This document shows positions 62,015-64,000 of a stretch of 64,000 bases of DNA, piece by piece; the stretch's first letter is position 1; every line of letters starts with the position of its first letter. Made by a program: the position numbers and the translations under genes. The notes under the pieces were generated by a model, which saw only the letters and a list, made by a program, of their open reading frames with translations, was not told the DNA's origin and made no database searches. The DNA comes from JBFYTX01 sp963739515 (GTDB taxonomy: Bacteria; Chloroflexota; Dehalococcoidia; Dehalococcoidales; RBG-16-60-22), in NCBI GenBank assembly GCA_963739515.1, contig CAVUAO010000002.1:1-64000 (forward strand), in the 5' to 3' direction.

Positions 62015-62812
62015 TTACATCACATTTCCGCCCGAGACCTGGATCACCTGACCGGTGATGTAATTGGTAACGTCAGATGCCATGAGGACGGTAATATTGG
62101 CGATATCTGTGGGGGTGCCCATCCTGCCGAGCGGGAAAGCGGCCAGCATTGCCTCCCGCATCTTCTTATATTGGTCTGGAGGGGGAGGGGGTGCGCCTTC
62201 CCTCAGAGCCGCCCCGAAATTGGTCGGCGCCGGGCCCGGGGCGATGCAGTTGCAGCGTATGCCGTTCTTGCCTTCCGCGTAAGCCAGTTGCTTGGTGAAG
62301 AGGTCGATCGCGTACTTGGAAATGGCGTAAACCGCCACGCCAAAAGAATACTGGCGGGTACTGCCCGAACCTATATTCACGATGGCGCCATGCTTCTGCT
62401 TTCTCATGTGGGGAAGGACCGCCCGGGTGATATACATGGTGCCGAAAAGGTTGAGGTCCATCTGCCTGGACCAGGTTTCGTATTTCTGCTCGTCCAGGGG
62501 GACATAGTCCTTGTGCAGGATGGCCCCGGCAACGTTGCAGAGGATATCGATTTTGCTGTACTCATTAATGGCTTGCTGGACCATGGCGTCGACTTCGGCT
62601 TTTTTGGTGATATCCGCCGGGATGGCGATGGATTTTTTACCAGTTTTCTTGATGGCTTCGGCCGTTTTCTGGGCGTCTTCCAGGTTGATATCGGTAACGG
62701 CGACCGCTTCACAACCTTCTTTGGCGAGGAGCAGCGCTATTTCGTGGCCAAAGCCTATCTGGCTGCCGGCGCCCGTTACCAGGGCGACTTTACCTTTAAA
62801 CCCGAGGTCCAT
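62015..62812 (-). CDS. Short-chain dehydrogenase/reductase (SDR), copy 1 of pair
   Basis: 265 residues. Cofactor loop 'ALVTGAGSQIGFGHEIALLLAKEG', 'ILCNVAGAILH' (NNAG-equivalent is CNVAG), catalytic 'GSGSTRQYSFGVAVYAISKYAID' with Ser, Tyr and Lys. Followed by a close paralog upstream at 62844. A Pro-rich insertion 'GAPPPPPDQYKK' lies in the substrate loop. RBS GGGAGG. Substrate unknown. Confidence 0.87.
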   Translation of the reverse strand: MDLGFKGKVALVTGAGSQIGFGHEIALLLAKEGCEAVAVTDINLEDAQKTAEAIKKTGKKSIAIPADITKKAEVDAMVQQAINEYSKIDILCNVAGAILHKDYVPLDEQKYETWSRQMDLNLFGTMYITRAVLPHMRKQKHGAIVNIGSGSTRQYSFGVAVYAISKYAIDLFTKQLAYAEGKNGIRCNCIAPGPAPTNFGAALREGAPPPPPDQYKKMREAMLAAFPLGRMGTPTDIANITVLMASDVTNYITGQVIQVSGGNVM

Positions 62813-62843
62813 TTGAGCCTCCCGTTTTTTATTTTAGAGACCG

Positions 62844-63608
62844 TTAATCCAGTACCGAACCGCCGGAAACATGCAGGACGGCGCCGGTGATATAGCTGGA
62901 CATATCAGACGCGAAGAAGACCGTGGCGTTGGCGATGTCGGCCTGGGTGGCGCCCCTTCCCAGGGGAATCGTCTTGGCCAGCATATCTATTATCCCCTTT
63001 TTATCCGGTCCCGGAATGAAATTGGTGGGGGCGGGGCCGGGGGCGACGCAGTTACAGCGGATGCCGTCCTTGGCTCCATTAAAAGCCAGCTGTTTGGTAA
63101 AGGTATCGACGCCGGCCTTGGCAATGGCATACGTATTGCCGGCGCCGTGGCCGTACATGCGCGTGCTGCCCGAGCCGATATTAATGATAGAGCCGCTCTT
63201 CTTTTCCTTCATATAAGGAAGCACGGCCTGACAGGTGAGCATGATACTGTAGAGGTTGAGATGGATATCTTTATCCCAGTCTGCCGGTTTGGCCTGGTCA
63301 TAAGGCACGCGGCTGGCAATGCCGCCGGCCACGTTACACAGAATGTCTATTTTTTTATATTCATCAACGACTTTCTTTATCAACGCACTTACATCGGCCG
63401 GACTGGTAATATCCGCTTTAACGGCGATGGATTTCTTGCCGAGTTTCTTTATTTCTTCCGCGGTGAGTTTCACATCATCGATGATATCCGTCACGGCCAC
63501 GGCGTCACATCCCTCTCTGGCCAGCAGGAGCGCTATCTGTTTCCCGAAGCCAATCTGGCTGCCTGCCCCGGTGACCAGTGCCACCTTGCCTTTTAAACCT
63601 AGGTCCAT
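62844..63608 (-). CDS. Short-chain dehydrogenase/reductase (SDR), copy 2 of pair
   Basis: 254 residues from ATG 63608, chosen over the longer frame to 63656 because GAGGAGG lies just before 63608 and the family starts 'MDLGLKGKVALVTGAGSQIGFGKQIALLLAREG'. 'ILCNVAGGIAS', 'GSGSTRMYGHGAGNTYAIAKAGVD' provide the active site. Tandem paralog of the gene at 62015, 31 bases apart, probably cotranscribed. The pair may act on stereoisomers or sequential intermediates. Confidence 0.87.
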   Translation of the reverse strand: MDLGLKGKVALVTGAGSQIGFGKQIALLLAREGCDAVAVTDIIDDVKLTAEEIKKLGKKSIAVKADITSPADVSALIKKVVDEYKKIDILCNVAGGIASRVPYDQAKPADWDKDIHLNLYSIMLTCQAVLPYMKEKKSGSIINIGSGSTRMYGHGAGNTYAIAKAGVDTFTKQLAFNGAKDGIRCNCVAPGPAPTNFIPGPDKKGIIDMLAKTIPLGRGATQADIANATVFFASDMSSYITGAVLHVSGGSVLD

Positions 63609-63924
63609 GATTACCTCCTCATATTTAAAGAATTTGCAGGTATCATTATATAACAAAGTTATCGCAATGGTGAAATGCGACGATTTTTCTGATTTGGTAT
63701 TCTTGGGTCTTCATAACCTCACCCCTTACCCCTCTCCAGCCTGAAGCATCGTTAGAAACCGGCATTAACATTGGCTGGAGAGGGGAGTGTAAGAGAGAGG
63801 GGGCTTCGCCCCCTCTCAAATTCTTTCCCCCTCTCAAACACAATAAAATCCGGGCATAAAATAGGAATCTGTTTGAGAGGGGGATAAGGGGGTGAGTATT
63901 ACTGAATGTCGTAAAGAAGATAAA
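63609..63924. other. Intergenic region dominated by the dispersed repeat
   Basis: Between the SDR start and the LivF-like stop; 63716-63897 is a long repeat copy and no gene is seen. Confidence 0.6.
63716..63897. repeat. Dispersed GC-rich repeat, longest copy with inverted ends
   Basis: Begins ACCTCACCCC and ends GGGGGTGAGT, i.e. inverted termini. Inside: CTCTCCAGCC/GGCTGGAGAG long hairpin, AGAGGGGGCTTCGCCCCCTCT hairpin, and CCCCCTCTCAAAC/GTTTGAGAGGGGG hairpin with a ~35-base loop. Confidence 0.8.
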
Positions 63925-64000
63925 TTAAAGCCCCATGTAGGCTTTCCTGATATGCTCGTTGCTGAGGCACACGGCGCAGGTTCCCTCAATCACCACCCGC
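63925..64000 (-). CDS. Branched-chain amino acid ABC transporter ATP-binding protein, C-terminal end (partial)
   Basis: Only the last 25 residues are inside the window: 'RVVIEGTCAVCLSNEHIRKAYMGL' followed by a stop. This ending is typical of LivF/LivG ATPases ('.IVLEGTxxELLxNEHVRKAYLGL'). It implies a second, intact liv-type locus beyond the right edge. Confidence 0.7.
   Translation of the reverse strand, partial: RVVIEGTCAVCLSNEHIRKAYMGL

Noticed and set aside
63716..63897. Possible CRISPR array or tandem repeat
   Set aside because: Hairpins are of different lengths and not evenly spaced with unique spacers; it belongs to the dispersed palindromic repeat family.

Overview
The window is 64 kb of a moderately GC-rich bacterial chromosome. 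Gene content points to an anaerobe with CoA-ester catabolism: two UroD-type (corrinoid methyltransferase-like) proteins, a 2-hydroxyacyl-CoA dehydratase-like subunit, an SCP-x thiolase, a two-subunit CoA transferase, an NDP-forming acyl-CoA ligase alpha subunit and many SDR/MDR dehydrogenases. Two CetZ-like tubulin-superfamily genes and the general style fit an uncultured Chloroflexota, possibly class Dehalococcoidia. That placement is inference; no rRNA is present and I see no confident tRNA.

Layout. 0-5 kb: a frameshifted branched-chain amino acid permease and its substrate-binding protein, then an IS3-family element beside a truncated gene. 5-11.6 kb: a sparse, partly decayed stretch with flavodoxin, a DUF255 thioredoxin-fold protein (frameshifted), a 7-TM protein, a UroD-like protein and an SRAP remnant. 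12-27.4 kb: a catabolic island, mostly + strand, with two MDR dehydrogenases, a tandem pair of amidohydrolase-2 proteins, a VOC protein, a zinc-ribbon/split-transketolase triad, a bicupin, an HMG-CoA-synthase-like/DUF35 fusion, a thiolase, CoA transferase A and B, and an SDR. 27.4-35 kb: acyl-CoA ligase alpha, an MFS carrier, small envelope proteins, serS and a second UroD-like protein.

35-42 kb is housekeeping: plsY, lysS, recO, a methyltransferase, recR, ybaB and dnaX. 43.1-48.7 kb holds the most unusual locus: two paralogous CetZ/FtsZ-like GTPases on the - strand enclose two alanine-rich coiled-coil genes on the + strand. 48.8-59.6 kb is a long - strand run with gap, an HgdB-like protein, a metallo-beta-lactamase-fold protein, eno, a SLOG protein, pth, ligA, a TIGR04076 protein, a Dph6-like protein, a histidine phosphatase, a PD-(D/E)XK nuclease and a GYD protein. 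60-64 kb has rpe, a candidate ~260-nt RNA with its own promoter and terminator, two paralogous SDRs, and the C-terminal tail of a LivF-type ATPase at the right edge.

Two global patterns stand out. A GC-rich two-hairpin repeat recurs in at least eight intergenic gaps. Single-base frameshifts break ten genes, nine of them left of 31.2 kb; this may be sequence error or real decay and matters for any functional reading of that half.
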